Shown here: positions 8,548 through 17,912 of the stretch, in pieces
How the letters are laid out: each line of letters starts with the position of its first letter
Numbering within the stretch: position 1 is the stretch's first letter
Assembly: GCA_963667315.1 (NCBI GenBank)
Contig: OY763325.1
Location: forward strand, 1,364,001 to 1,428,000
Source: DAINPP01 sp963667315
GTDB taxonomy: Bacteria; Thermotogota; Thermotogae; MWEM01
Direction: 5' to 3'
Length of the DNA: 64,000 nucleotides
Position numbers and translations under genes: made by a program
The notes under the pieces: generated by a model
Databases searched by the model: none
Seen by the model: only the letters and a program-made list of their open reading frames with translations
What the model was told of the DNA's origin: nothing

Positions 8548-9037
8548 AACGGAAAGGCTGTACTTAAGACCCATGAAAATTGAAGAACTCGAACTTTATT
8601 CCCAAGACTATAAACTTTTTTGCGAGAAATTCTCAATCAAACAAAAACACAAGGAAATTGAACCTTTTATGGATAAAGTATTCAGAATCAAAATAAACAA
8701 TATTCAATCAGATAGAGAAAATTGGTTATATTACACTTATTTTCTGATTATTTATAAAGCAACCAATACCGAATGCGGTCTGATTGGCTTCAAAGGAAAT
8801 AAAGATTTAAAAGGCTTTACAGAAGTAGGCTATGGTATCGACAACGCCTATAGAAAAATGGGGCTGATGACTGAAGCGTTGTGTGGATTTTGTGCCTATT
8901 TCATAGAAAACAAATATCTTACCGGGATCAAAGCGGAAGTGAAAAAAGATAATCTCGCCTCAATAAAGACCCTTGAAAAATCCGGTTTTAGCAGAGAATC
9001 TGAAACCGAAGATTTTTACCAATATTTACGGATTTAA
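8540..9037 (+). CDS. GNAT-family N-acetyltransferase (RimJ-like)
   Basis: A 165-residue acetyltransferase starting at the ATG at 8540, which begins IETERLYLRPM, the standard RimJ/RimL-type N-terminus. The acetyl-CoA-binding segment with GYGIDNAYRKMGLMTEAL lies near residues 100-117 (the RxxGxxxEA loop of motif A), and VKKDNLASIKTLEKSGF forms motif B. The family acetylates amines, often protein N-termini or small molecules; the substrate here is unknown. It overlaps the kinase stop by 8 nt, with GGAG 11 nt upstream, so the two are cotranslated. A start at 8519 is in frame but lacks a ribosome site. Confidence 0.85.
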   Translation: MIETERLYLRPMKIEELELYSQDYKLFCEKFSIKQKHKEIEPFMDKVFRIKINNIQSDRENWLYYTYFLIIYKATNTECGLIGFKGNKDLKGFTEVGYGIDNAYRKMGLMTEALCGFCAYFIENKYLTGIKAEVKKDNLASIKTLEKSGFSRESETEDFYQYLRI

Positions 9038-9051
9038 ATCACTCATTATCA

Positions 9052-9090
9052 TGCTATAATAAAATGTGCGTGGCAACACGCAAATTTTTT
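9052..9090 (+). promoter_or_regulatory. Extended -10 element followed at once by a terminator hairpin
   Basis: ATGCTATAAT ends at 9060, and a GCAA-tetraloop hairpin (TGCGTG 9067-9072, CACGCA 9077-9082) with TTTTTT follows. The hairpin is a good terminator for the kinase-GNAT unit. The -10-like box has no clear -35 and would start RNA inside the hairpin, so its use as the xylB promoter is doubtful. Confidence 0.55.
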
Positions 9091-9149
9091 CCACAGTTTA
9101 TTTATTGATTGATAAAATAAATTAAAACATTTCACAGGAGGGGGATATA

Positions 9150-10613
9150 ATGTTTCTTGGTATTGATGTAGGTACAACGGGAATCAAAGGTCTGGTCGTG
9201 AACAAAAACGGAAAGGTTCTGAATAATTTCACACAACCTCTCGAACTAAAAGTGCCGTATTCGGGTTGGGCAGAACAGAATCCCGAAGATTGGCTTGAAG
9301 GTGTTTTGACCATTCTAAAAGAAGTGGCTAAAGAATACAAGATTGAAGGTATTGGTTTTTCTGGACAGATGCATAGTCTGGTCTGTCTTGACAAAGAGGA
9401 AAAGATTCTGAGAGATGCCATTCTGTGGTGTGATCAGAGAACAACAAAACAATGCAGGTTAGCAACTGAAAAAATGGGTGGAGAAAAGGCTGTGATCGAA
9501 GCCATCTCAAATCCAATCCTTGAAGGATTCACACTTGGCAAGATTCTCTGGATAAAAGAAAATGAACCAGAAACATACAACAACATAGAAAAGATATTGC
9601 TTCCAAAGGATTATATCTGTCTGAAACTTGGTGGTACTTTCGGCATGGACTATTCAGATGCCTCCGGCACGGCGATGTTTGATATCGCAGAGGGACTCTG
9701 GAATCTGGATATCATCGAAACACTCGATTTGAATGAAAAGATGCTACCTCCCGTTTTAGATTCACATGCAAAAAGAGGTCTTTTAAAAAAAGAACTGGCT
9801 GAAGAACTCGGTTGGGAAGAAACCTACCTTGTTTCAGGCGGTGCTGATAATGCCGTTGCCGCTTACGGAATTGGAATTGCAAAACCCGGTGACACGATGA
9901 TCAGCATCGGAACATCCGGAACAGTCGTTACCGCAACGGAAGAAACGGAACCGGATTTTGAAGGTGGCGTTCATCTCTTCAGACACGTCATCTCAAATCA
10001 AAGCTATTATATGGGGGTTATGCTCTCAGCCGCTCATTCACTGAACTGGGCGATCAAGAATTTTGGCATCACAGATGATTTCATCACTCTTGAGAAAAAG
10101 ATAAAGGAAATAAAACCCGGGGCAGACGGTTTGCTTTTCCTGCCGTATCTTAACGGTGAAAGAACCCCGCACAGAGATCCGGACGCAAGAGGTGTTCTTT
10201 TCGGAATTTCTTCAAAAACCACACAGGCAGAAATCGTCAGAGCGGTTATCGAAGGGGTAACTTTTGGACTCAGAGATTCCTTCGAACTCATCAAGGCAAA
10301 AACAATGATTACAAATATAAGAGTTGTGGGAGGTGGGGCCAAGAACCGAACGTGGTGTTCGATTCTCGCAGACAATTTCAAGCTTCCCGTCAGCATCCCC
10401 GAAAATGATGAAGGTGGTGCCTACGGGGCAGCCATGCTGGCTGCAAAGGCATCCGGTATCAGCGATGAAAAAATTGCCTCATGGGTAAAGATTCGTGAGA
10501 CGATTGAACCGAATCCTGAGAATTTTAAGAAATATGATGTGATTTATGAGCAATTCAGGGGACTTTATCGGGATTTGAAAGGGAGATTTAAAACAGTTGG
10601 TCAATTACCTTAA
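9150..10613 (+). CDS. xylB: Xylulokinase
   Basis: This 487-residue FGGY-family kinase matches the full length of xylulokinases (EC 2.7.1.17), which phosphorylate D-xylulose with ATP to feed the pentose phosphate pathway. The N-terminal phosphate loop is GIDVGTTGIKG, the substrate motif is FSGQMHSLV (QMH is typical of XylB), the catalytic base is Asp233 in GGADNAVAAYG, and the second FGGY/ATPase segment contains GTSGTV and RVVGGGAKN. The Shine-Dalgarno is AGGAGGGGG. No xylose isomerase is adjacent, so it stands alone. A strong hairpin terminator follows. Confidence 0.93.
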   Translation: MFLGIDVGTTGIKGLVVNKNGKVLNNFTQPLELKVPYSGWAEQNPEDWLEGVLTILKEVAKEYKIEGIGFSGQMHSLVCLDKEEKILRDAILWCDQRTTKQCRLATEKMGGEKAVIEAISNPILEGFTLGKILWIKENEPETYNNIEKILLPKDYICLKLGGTFGMDYSDASGTAMFDIAEGLWNLDIIETLDLNEKMLPPVLDSHAKRGLLKKELAEELGWEETYLVSGGADNAVAAYGIGIAKPGDTMISIGTSGTVVTATEETEPDFEGGVHLFRHVISNQSYYMGVMLSAAHSLNWAIKNFGITDDFITLEKKIKEIKPGADGLLFLPYLNGERTPHRDPDARGVLFGISSKTTQAEIVRAVIEGVTFGLRDSFELIKAKTMITNIRVVGGGAKNRTWCSILADNFKLPVSIPENDEGGAYGAAMLAAKASGISDEKIASWVKIRETIEPNPENFKKYDVIYEQFRGLYRDLKGRFKTVGQLP

Positions 10614-10636
10614 TCCGACATAAACAGAAAAATGAA

Positions 10637-10681
10637 TAAAAATAAGGAGGGAGAGATTTCATTAATCCCTCCTTATTTTTA
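10637..10681. terminator. Intrinsic terminator after xylB
   Basis: A long, perfect stem (AAAATAAGGAGGGA against TCCCTCCTTATTTT) with a 13-nt loop ends in TTTTT and is A-rich on the other side, so it could stop transcription in both directions. Confidence 0.9.
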
Positions 10682-11100
10682 TTGAATCAGCATCTTATTC
10701 TATCTTCTATCTCTTTAGTTACAGATTTAATCGATATCCCCCCTTATTAGCAAAAAAATATTTCTTCATGTGAATAAATGAGATATCGTCATCTAACTTC
10801 GTTTAATTGACAATATTCAAGTATTTTGACCATATGATAGATTTGAAAATATAAAGAGATAGGTATATGATAATAATGTGATGGGTTATTCAGATTTTTC
10901 AAGCAGTTAATTTTCTCCCTTAATTTTAAAATTTGATTTGTGAAATATAGTTCAAAGATCTTGATTGTTAATATATGATTTGTCTTAAAGTCATAGATTT
11001 TAATTCTATTTTACTAAATATTGTTACAACATTTCTTATCAGGAATGATTTAAGGCTGATCTTCTGATAGAGCAAATATTTATCAACACAACAATATATT
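10682..11100. other. AT-rich intergenic region upstream of liv operon
   Basis: There is no gene or recognisable RNA family in this stretch. Two overlapping promoter-like sets are seen: TTGACA (10807-10812) with TATGAT (10833-10838) at a poor 20-bp spacing, and TTGACC (10826-10831) with TATAAA (10850-10855) at 18 bp. If the latter is used, the liv operon has a leader of about 260 nt whose structure I could not assign. Confidence 0.4.
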
Positions 11101-11118
11101 TTGATGGGAGTGATTTTT

Positions 11119-11976
11119 TTGTTACAAAGCTTGTTGATCAACGGAACGATTAACAGTTCCATCTACGCATTAGTAGCACTTGGATTTTCATTAACATTCG
11201 GAGTTGCAGGTATTGTTAACCTTTATCACGGTGCCTACTATATGGTTGCAGCTTATCTGACCTACGTTCTGTCAAGCATCGGAATCCCTTTATGGTTATC
11301 AGCAGTCTTTTCCCTTTTGCTGGTAATGCTTCTTGGTGGGGTCATGATGAAATACCCATTACTTTATTTGAAGAAAAAAGGTGAAAGTATTTACCTTTTA
11401 ATCTTCACATTAGGCGGGGCTTATTTTACGCAGTACCTTTTAAAGATGATTTTTGGGGCGAGATTTTACAGCATACCACCATTTATGGACAACAGTATCA
11501 GCATTGGAAGTGAAATTGTTCCCGGATCAAGAGTTTTTGCCTTTATTATATCGGTTATAACGATCGTTATCGTTATGCTTTTCATTGGTAAAACATCTAT
11601 TGGTAAAAAGATAACGGCAACTTCTCAAGATGTCTATGCCGCTGAACTGGTTGGAATCAACACCAACTTAATCTTTGTTGTGACTGCAGCTATTTCAGCA
11701 TTACTTGCGGGTATTGCAGGGGTTGTTATTTCACCTTATTTATCAATCTCACCCACAATGTGGCTGTCTACACTTATTAAGGCTTTTGCGATCGTCATTT
11801 TTGGTGGTTTGGGAAGCCTTGGCGGTAGTATTATAGCAGCCTTTATTATGGGATATCTGGAAGCCTTTATATCTCTGACCTGGACCAGTAGTATGACAGA
11901 AGTCGCATTCCTGGTTGTTGTATTCATATTTCTTATCTTTAAACCAAGTGGTTTAATGGGTAAGAAAACGTTATAG
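11119..11976 (+). CDS. livH: Branched-chain amino acid ABC transporter permease LivH
   Basis: A 285-residue inner-membrane permease with about eight helices, starting at a TTG at 11119 that is 5 nt after GGGAGTGA; upstream in-frame TTG/ATG codons at 11101-11104 would overlap this ribosome site. The N-terminus (LLINGTINSSIYALVALGFSLTFGVAGIVN) and the C-terminal FGGLGSLGGSIIAAFIMGYLE loop, the EAA-like ABC contact, are typical of LivH. With LivM it forms the membrane channel of a leucine/isoleucine/valine or related amino-acid/amide importer. First gene of a five-gene operon; livM follows after 14 nt. Confidence 0.93.
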   Translation: MLQSLLINGTINSSIYALVALGFSLTFGVAGIVNLYHGAYYMVAAYLTYVLSSIGIPLWLSAVFSLLLVMLLGGVMMKYPLLYLKKKGESIYLLIFTLGGAYFTQYLLKMIFGARFYSIPPFMDNSISIGSEIVPGSRVFAFIISVITIVIVMLFIGKTSIGKKITATSQDVYAAELVGINTNLIFVVTAAISALLAGIAGVVISPYLSISPTMWLSTLIKAFAIVIFGGLGSLGGSIIAAFIMGYLEAFISLTWTSSMTEVAFLVVVFIFLIFKPSGLMGKKTL

Positions 11977-11990
11977 AGGAGGAGGATAAG

Positions 11991-12953
11991 ATGAAAAAAA
12001 AGATATCAATTCCAACTTTATTAGTTTTATTGGGAACCTTAATGTTATTCCTCTTCCCTGTATTGTCCGACGATCTTTACCTGATAACGGTCTTTGCCAT
12101 TGCGTTGTTGTATGCCGTCTATGCGGCAAGCTGGGATTTGCTTTCAGGGTTTACCGGGAAGGAGAATTTCGGTCATGCAGCCTTTATTGCAATAGGTGCT
12201 TATATGCTGGGATTTATCTCACAACATTTTGCGATCCAGTCTTATTTATCCATCCCACTTGCAGCAGTCTTATCCTTCATTTTCGGAATTTTAATTGGTC
12301 TTCCAACATTGAGATTAAAAGGTCCTTATTTCGCCCTTGCAACACTTGCCGTTGCGACCATCATGGAAAGGTTGACTTATTCCTTCTCAGACATCACAGG
12401 TGGTGAGGATGGTTTGTACGGAATCGAGTTCCTGACCGGTGATGAAACTTCGTCTTTCTATTTTGTTCTTATTTTTGCAGTTATTGCCATATATGTTCTC
12501 TACCGTGTCGGAAGATCCAATTTTGGGTTAACACTGAAAGCGATAAAATCTGATGATGACGCGGCTAAAGCTCTGGGAATATACACCAATCGATTTAAGG
12601 TACTGGCTTTTGGAATCAGCGCCATGTTCGCCGGAATCGCCGGAACCATTTCAGGACATTATTACAGTTATGTCGGACCGGATATTGTCTTCCCGCTTTC
12701 ACTCAACATCATTATCATGTGTGTTGTTGGTGGACTTGGTGGTATTATCCCTGCAGCTCTCGGAGGTTTTGCCCTTTCATATCTCTCGGAAATGCTCCGG
12801 GATTTTGGAGAATGGAATCAGTTGATCTACAGTGGAATTCTCATGTTGACTGTCATATTCCTGCCTCGTGGTGTTTTTAATATTATTGGTGATCTGTTCA
12901 ACAGAACTAAGCGTTCATCTGTGGAAATAATCAGCAAAGAGGTGGAAAAATGA
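11991..12953 (+). CDS. livM: Branched-chain amino acid ABC transporter permease LivM
   Basis: A 320-residue permease with about nine membrane helices. It carries the LivM signature GFTGKENFGHAAFIAIGAY and LRLKGPYFALATLAVA in the first half and a C-terminal CVVGGLGGIIPAALGG contact loop. It pairs with LivH. The Shine-Dalgarno is AGGAGGAGGATAAG. The stop codon overlaps the livG start by 4 nt (ATGA), so the genes are translationally coupled. The length is normal for the family. Confidence 0.93.
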   Translation: MKKKISIPTLLVLLGTLMLFLFPVLSDDLYLITVFAIALLYAVYAASWDLLSGFTGKENFGHAAFIAIGAYMLGFISQHFAIQSYLSIPLAAVLSFIFGILIGLPTLRLKGPYFALATLAVATIMERLTYSFSDITGGEDGLYGIEFLTGDETSSFYFVLIFAVIAIYVLYRVGRSNFGLTLKAIKSDDDAAKALGIYTNRFKVLAFGISAMFAGIAGTISGHYYSYVGPDIVFPLSLNIIIMCVVGGLGGIIPAALGGFALSYLSEMLRDFGEWNQLIYSGILMLTVIFLPRGVFNIIGDLFNRTKRSSVEIISKEVEK

Positions 12954-13702
12954 GTATTCTTAATATACAGAATTTATTAAAGCAATTTGGTGGCCTAAAG
13001 GCAGTCAATGACGTCAGTTTTCAAGTCAATCATGGAGACAGACTCGGTATACTCGGCCCAAACGGAGCTGGAAAAACAACCTTATTTAATCTGATAACCG
13101 GTTTTATAAAAGCTGATACAGGTTCGGTCACCTTTCAGGAAGAGAATATCATCGGCATGCTCCCTGAAAAAATAGCCAATAAGGGGCTTGTCAGAACTTT
13201 CCAGATTGTCAAGCCCTTTAAGGAAATGACCGTGTACGATAACCTGAAAATTGCAACGCTTTCAAATAAAATGAGAAAAGAAATAAAAGGTGAACGTGAA
13301 AGAAGAATCTGGATAGAAAAAATAGCCGATATGTCAGAATTAACGCATGTATTATCTGCAAACGTTGATCTTCTTCCTCATGGTTATCTGAAAAAACTTG
13401 AAGTTGCCAAGGCATTAACCGCAAATCCTACAGTCATTCTCCTTGATGAACCTTTTGCTGGATTGACGCATCAGGAAATTGATCCAATTTCCAGAGTCAT
13501 TATGCGTGCGAATGAGGAGAATGGGACAACCATAGTACTCATTGAACATCGTTTAAAAGAATTTATGAAACTGGTTGAAAGAATCGTTGCTATTGATTAC
13601 GGTGAAAAGATAGCAGAGGGAACACCAACTGAAATCATTAACAACCCGAAAGTCATAGAATCTTATCTCGGTAAAGGAGGTGCGGATCTTGTCAATTCTT
13701 GA
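12950..13702 (+). CDS. livG: ABC transporter ATPase LivG
   Basis: A 250-residue cytoplasmic ATPase with Walker A GPNGAGKT (residues 36-43), a Q-loop region with RTFQIVKPF, Walker B ILLDEPFAGL and the H-loop IEHR. The ABC signature is degenerate: LPHGYLKKLEVAKAL stands where LivG proteins normally have LSYGxxRxLEIARAL, so the Ser of LSxG is replaced by Pro. The partner LivF has a canonical signature, so one composite ATP site may be weakened. The start ATG overlaps the livM stop. The Shine-Dalgarno is AGAGGTGG. Confidence 0.92.
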   Translation: MSILNIQNLLKQFGGLKAVNDVSFQVNHGDRLGILGPNGAGKTTLFNLITGFIKADTGSVTFQEENIIGMLPEKIANKGLVRTFQIVKPFKEMTVYDNLKIATLSNKMRKEIKGERERRIWIEKIADMSELTHVLSANVDLLPHGYLKKLEVAKALTANPTVILLDEPFAGLTHQEIDPISRVIMRANEENGTTIVLIEHRLKEFMKLVERIVAIDYGEKIAEGTPTEIINNPKVIESYLGKGGADLVNS

Positions 13703-14402
13703 GCTTAATAAAATCACTTCCGGTTATGGATCTGCCATCGTACTTGAAGAATTATCCCTGAAAATAGAAGAAGGAGAATGTCTTGCCGTTCTTGGTCCGA
13801 ATGGAGCCGGGAAATCAACCCTTTTAAAAACGATAACCGGAACAGTCGTTCCAAAAGAGGGAACAATCCATTATATTGATGAAGATATAACAGGGTTGGA
13901 AACCTATAAAATCGTCAGAAAAGGTATTTCTCTATCACCTGAAAACAGAAGACTTTTTAGGGATCTGAGTGTGATGGAAAATCTCACACTTGGGGGGATA
14001 TACAGTCAGAATAAAGACAATATTGATCAGGACATTAAAAGGGTTTTTAAGATTTTCCCGAGACTTGAAGAAAGAAAATCTCAGCTTGCCAACACCATGA
14101 GCGGTGGAGAACAACAGATGGTTGCCATTGCGCGTGCAATGACTTCCAAACCCAAAATCCTTCTGCTTGATGAACCGTCCATGGGCCTGGCACATATCAT
14201 CAAGGAACAGATTTTTGAGGGAATTCAGAAAATAAAGGAACTTGGAATGACGATTCTCATTGTCGAGCAGGATGCAACAATGGTCATGCCAATTGCAAAT
14301 AAAGTGGCCATTCTTGAACATGGCAAGATATTAAAAGAAGATACACCGGAAAATATTTTAAAAGACAATTACATTAGGGATGCCTATTTAGGTGTTGGTT
14401 AA
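13689..14402 (+). CDS. livF: ABC transporter ATPase LivF
   Basis: A 237-residue ATPase. The start is taken as the TTG at 13689, 8 nt after AAAGGAGG; a GTG at 13680 is in frame but lies within the ribosome site. Walker A GPNGAGKS (36-43), signature MSGGEQQMVAIARAM and Walker B ILLLDEPSMGL are intact. ENRRLF, the typical LivF Q-loop neighbour, is present near residue 85. It overlaps livG by 14 nt and drives import together with LivG. Confidence 0.93.
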   Translation: MSILELNKITSGYGSAIVLEELSLKIEEGECLAVLGPNGAGKSTLLKTITGTVVPKEGTIHYIDEDITGLETYKIVRKGISLSPENRRLFRDLSVMENLTLGGIYSQNKDNIDQDIKRVFKIFPRLEERKSQLANTMSGGEQQMVAIARAMTSKPKILLLDEPSMGLAHIIKEQIFEGIQKIKELGMTILIVEQDATMVMPIANKVAILEHGKILKEDTPENILKDNYIRDAYLGVG

Positions 14403-14430
14403 GTTTCAATATCACTAAGGGAGGTTTAAC

Positions 14431-15660
14431 ATGAAAAAGATTTTATTAATGGCTTTATTGGTAACAGTTCTTGCTATTAGTTCTTTTGCAGCAAATGTTT
14501 GGAAAATTGGTGTTGTCGGACCATTTCAGCAAGAAACAGGGGAATGGATCAAACAGGCAGTCGAATTGGCCACTGAAGAAATCAACGCTGATGGTGGAAT
14601 TGCCGGAAAACAGATAGAATTAATTTTCCAAGACAGTGAGGCAAAAGCTGAAAAGATGATTACAGCTATTCAAAAACTCTGTACAAGAGAAAATGTAGAT
14701 TTTCTTATCGGTGGTATGAGTAGTGGTGCTGTACTCGGTGCAATGGACAGATGGGCAAGATATAAAACAATCTGGCTCGGAACTGGGGCAGCTTCCATTG
14801 ATGTAACAGAAAAAATCGGAGAAGACTACGACAGATATAAATATTATTTCAGAGTTGGTACACTTGACTCAATTTCACAGGGAACCGCAACAGGTGACTT
14901 CATAACAAATTATCTGAGTCCTAAATACGGAATCTCAAAAGCAGCTATCGTAGCAGTTGACCTGGTTTATTCAAAAGGAATTGCCGAAGAAGCGGCAAGA
15001 GTTTGTGAAGAAAACGGTGTAGAAATCGTTTACAGAGACTATTTTCCAAGTGGAACAACCGATTATTCAGCAACATTCAAAAAAGCTGTTGATGCAGGCG
15101 CACAGGTTATTATCAATTCTATTGTAACTGATGATGGGATCGCTTTTGTTAAACAGTGGTATGATCTGAAAGTCAATGCTGCCATTGTTGGACCAGTTGG
15201 ACCTGCTTTGAAACCTGAATTCTTCGAACAGACAGGTGGAAAATGTTTATTTGAAACATCAGCTTATCCGAATGGTGGTCCAGCCCCATTAACCAAAAAC
15301 ACGATGGCCTTCGTGGAAGAGCACGTTAATAAATTCGGAAACAACCCTGGATTCATTTCATATCCTGCTTATAATGCACTTTACGTCCTAAAGGAAGCTT
15401 CAAAGAATGTAAAAGACATCAACAGTAAAGATGAGTGGGTTGAAGCAATTGAAAAAGTAGAATTCAAACTTGGTGGAGATTTGGGAGTTGCACCTGTTGT
15501 GTTTGATGAAAAACACAGTTTGAAATATGGTGGTGATGGTGCAAGAGGTATCATCTTCCAATGGCAGGGAGAAGAGGCTTGGAAAGCCGTATATCCCGAA
15601 GAATACGCTACAGGCGAATGGATAGTCCCCGAATGGATGGATTGGGAAGAGGTAGAATAG
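14431..15660 (+). CDS. Branched-chain amino acid ABC transporter substrate-binding protein
   Basis: A 409-residue exported protein with a Sec signal peptide (MKKILLMALLVTVLAISSFA, cleavage after about residue 21) and a type-I periplasmic binding fold: IGVVGPFQQETG at the start of domain 1, AVELATEEINADGGIAGKQIELI, and FLIGGMSSGA. It captures the substrate for LivHMGF. Family members bind Leu/Ile/Val, urea or short amides; the ligand cannot be read from the sequence. It is the last gene of the operon, preceded by AAGGGAGG and followed by a strong terminator. There is no lipobox. Confidence 0.9.
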   Translation: MKKILLMALLVTVLAISSFAANVWKIGVVGPFQQETGEWIKQAVELATEEINADGGIAGKQIELIFQDSEAKAEKMITAIQKLCTRENVDFLIGGMSSGAVLGAMDRWARYKTIWLGTGAASIDVTEKIGEDYDRYKYYFRVGTLDSISQGTATGDFITNYLSPKYGISKAAIVAVDLVYSKGIAEEAARVCEENGVEIVYRDYFPSGTTDYSATFKKAVDAGAQVIINSIVTDDGIAFVKQWYDLKVNAAIVGPVGPALKPEFFEQTGGKCLFETSAYPNGGPAPLTKNTMAFVEEHVNKFGNNPGFISYPAYNALYVLKEASKNVKDINSKDEWVEAIEKVEFKLGGDLGVAPVVFDEKHSLKYGGDGARGIIFQWQGEEAWKAVYPEEYATGEWIVPEWMDWEEVE

Positions 15661-15677
15661 AATTCTCAATAATAAAC

Positions 15678-15708
15678 AAAAAGGTGTGCTTTTCAGCACA
15701 CCTTTTTT
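15678..15708. terminator. Terminator of liv operon
   Basis: The stem AAAAAGGTGTGC / GCACACCTTTTT (15678-15707) with a 6-nt loop ends in six T residues. The A-rich left arm makes it usable from both sides, serving the convergent zinc-ribbon gene as well. Confidence 0.92.
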
Positions 15709-15719
15709 ATTGTAAGCTC

Positions 15720-15974
15720 TTATTTCTGCCAGCGTTTCAGGTGAGGAAGCGTATCCTGCATCATCTTTCTTGCTTCAGCTTCTCCCATGCCCTGCTGAAC
15801 CATATGAGGAACACAGATTTCTACCATTTCCTCCATGGTAGGGTTGGAAGTAAAATCTCCATCCTTGTAACAGTAAACACAGTAGTCCTTATTCACTGAA
15901 CCATCTTTTTCCGTTCCGTATACTTCTTCATTTAAAGGCATTCCACAGCTCTGACAAAATTCCATTTTTTCCAT
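15720..15974 (-). CDS. Small zinc-ribbon protein
   Basis: An 84-residue protein with two CxxC pairs, FCQSCGMPL (Cys7 and Cys10) and YCVYCYKDGDF (Cys32 and Cys35), which should bind one zinc, followed by a helical C-terminus (MEEMVEICVPHMVQQGMGEAEARKMM). This matches the putative zinc-ribbon domain family found alone or fused to other domains; its molecular role is not established. The start has AGGAGGT at good spacing; a second Met at residue 4 is possible. A -35/-10-like pair (CTGACA, TATAGA, 16-bp spacer) lies at 16032-16059. Confidence 0.8.
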   Translation of the reverse strand: MEKMEFCQSCGMPLNEEVYGTEKDGSVNKDYCVYCYKDGDFTSNPTMEEMVEICVPHMVQQGMGEAEARKMMQDTLPHLKRWQK

Positions 15975-16078
15975 AATAAAAACCTCCTGAATAGATTGTT
16001 GTTTTCGATTTCTTTCATTTCATCGTTCACATCTATAGTCTATTCTTTAAACCTGTCAGTTTTTGTCATGTTTTAAAT

Positions 16079-17776
16079 TTATTCCACCTGATCCAGAATT
16101 TTTCTGAGACTGTTCTGAATTTCTACCGCTTTTTTATCAGATTCTTCCTTGTCTTTTCCGTTGGTATAGACGTATACCTTGATTTTTGGTTCTGTACCGG
16201 ATGGTCTGACGGCAAACCAGGAATCGTCTTCGAGGATGAACTTGAGACCGTTTGTCTTTCCCACATCCAGCTTATCCTGTGTCAGGAAGTCAATCTTTTC
16301 TTTAACGGCCTGTCCGGCTACTTCTGTCGGAGAATTTTCCCTGATGGCCACCATCATTCTACCGATTCTTTCTTTCCCTTCAAGTCCTTCAAGAACGATT
16401 GCAAATGGATTCTCAGTCGTATAGCCCACTTCTTCAAAGACTTCAAAGAGTACATCCTTGAGTGATTTACCCAGCGTCTTATAATAGGCAGCCGCCTCTG
16501 CAAGCAGCATGGATGAGATAACGGCATCTTTGTCTCTGACAAATGTTCCGTAGACGTATCCGATACTTTCTTCATATCCAAAGAGGAACTGATATTCTCC
16601 GGTCTGCTCGAATTTGTTTTCCTTACCACAGATATTCTTGAACCCTGTCAGGGATTCCACCGTTGTGACGCCGTATTTTTCCGCAATGCTCTTACCAAGA
16701 TCTCCGGTTACGATCGATTTGATGATCACACCGTTGGAAGGAATCCTTTTTTGTTCATCAAGCGCTTCGAGGATGTATTTAATCAGAACAGCACCCGTCT
16801 GATTACCGTTGAATGCCCAGTAATCATCGCCATCTTTTACCATAACGGCAAGTCTGTCACAATCAGGATCGGTTGCAATCAGGACATCTGCATCGATCTT
16901 CTTCCCGAGTTCGATTGAGTATTTAAAAGCCCTTGTATCTTCGGGGTTCGGATAGCCAACCGTTGTAAAGTCGGGATCAGGATTTTCCTGTTCGGGAACA
17001 ACGTTGACGTTTGTGAACCCTCTTTCCCTGAGAACTCTTCTCACCGGCATATTCCCGGTACCGTTGAGTGGTGTATAAACGATCTTAATATCCTTGTCGA
17101 TCCCTTCATCTCTGAGAGCAAGAGCTTTCACTTTGCCGAGGTAAATATCATCTATGTCTTTACCAATATATGTGAGCAATCCCTTTTCGAGAGCTTCCTT
17201 TTCGTCCATCATCTTTACATCCGAAAAGTTTTCGATCTTCTTAATTTCATCCTGAACCGGAAGGGCGATATTGTCGAGAATCTGAGCCCCTTCTTCCCAG
17301 TAAACTTTGTAGCCATTATACTCCTGCGGATTGTGACTGGCGGTAACAACGATCCCGGAGATGGTTTTCAGATGTCTGACGGTAAATGACAATTCAGGTG
17401 TGGTTCTGAGGGATTCGAAGAGATAGGCCTTGATGCCGTTCTGTGCCAGTACGAGGGCTGCGGTTTTAGCAAAGACATCAGAAAAATGCCTGCAGTCGTA
17501 TGCAATAGCTACGCCTCTTTTCATAGCCTCTTCGCCATGAGATTTAATCACTTCAGCAAGTCCCTGTGTCGCCCTCATGATAATGTATTTATTCATTCTG
17601 TTTGTTCCGGCTCCTATCTTACCTCTGAGTCCCGCCGTTCCGAATTCGAGTTCTGTATAGAATCTGTCTTTGATTTCTTCTTCATTGCCCTTAATGGCTT
17701 CCAGTTCTTTCGTCGTGGCTTCATCAAAAAAATCATTCTCAAGCCATTCATTGTATTTGTTCATGTATTCAGTCAT
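16079..17776 (-). CDS. Phosphoglucomutase/phosphomannomutase (alpha-D-phosphohexomutase)
   Basis: A 565-residue enzyme of the PGM2/PgcA-like class that interconverts hexose 1- and 6-phosphates. The catalytic phosphoserine is Ser147 in TASHNPQEYNGYK, the Mg-binding loop is DPDCDR (Asp303, 305, 307), the sugar loop contains GYEESIGY and the C-terminal phosphate loop is RPSGTEPK. The length fits the family. It supplies glucose-1-phosphate or mannose-1-phosphate for polysaccharide or glycogen metabolism, plausibly with the GH57 enzyme elsewhere in the window. The Shine-Dalgarno is AGGAGG. It is monocistronic. Confidence 0.93.
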   Translation of the reverse strand: MTEYMNKYNEWLENDFFDEATTKELEAIKGNEEEIKDRFYTELEFGTAGLRGKIGAGTNRMNKYIIMRATQGLAEVIKSHGEEAMKRGVAIAYDCRHFSDVFAKTAALVLAQNGIKAYLFESLRTTPELSFTVRHLKTISGIVVTASHNPQEYNGYKVYWEEGAQILDNIALPVQDEIKKIENFSDVKMMDEKEALEKGLLTYIGKDIDDIYLGKVKALALRDEGIDKDIKIVYTPLNGTGNMPVRRVLRERGFTNVNVVPEQENPDPDFTTVGYPNPEDTRAFKYSIELGKKIDADVLIATDPDCDRLAVMVKDGDDYWAFNGNQTGAVLIKYILEALDEQKRIPSNGVIIKSIVTGDLGKSIAEKYGVTTVESLTGFKNICGKENKFEQTGEYQFLFGYEESIGYVYGTFVRDKDAVISSMLLAEAAAYYKTLGKSLKDVLFEVFEEVGYTTENPFAIVLEGLEGKERIGRMMVAIRENSPTEVAGQAVKEKIDFLTQDKLDVGKTNGLKFILEDDSWFAVRPSGTEPKIKVYVYTNGKDKEESDKKAVEIQNSLRKILDQVE

Positions 17777-17856
17777 GTCTTACCTCCTGATTAAGATTTA
17801 TAATTGTTCTCATATATTATGACATATTATACCCTTATAATCAAAAGGAATTTCAA

Positions 17857-17888
17857 TAAAAAAAAGAGGACGATCAACTCGTCCCCTC
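17857..17888 (-). terminator. Terminator after the 37-aa ORF
   Basis: Read on the minus strand, GGACGA and TCGTCC pair around a 5-nt loop, with flanking AGG/CCT, followed by a run of T (17857-17865). It lies 25-55 nt downstream of the small ORF and upstream of the phosphohexomutase. Confidence 0.8.
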
Positions 17889-17912
17889 CGTCCTTTTCAA
17901 GCTTGTCATTCT

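Noticed and set aside
9052..9090. Attenuator controlling xylB
   Set aside because: The predicted transcript would start inside the hairpin, so attenuation is mechanically unlikely; it is better read as the terminator of the upstream unit.
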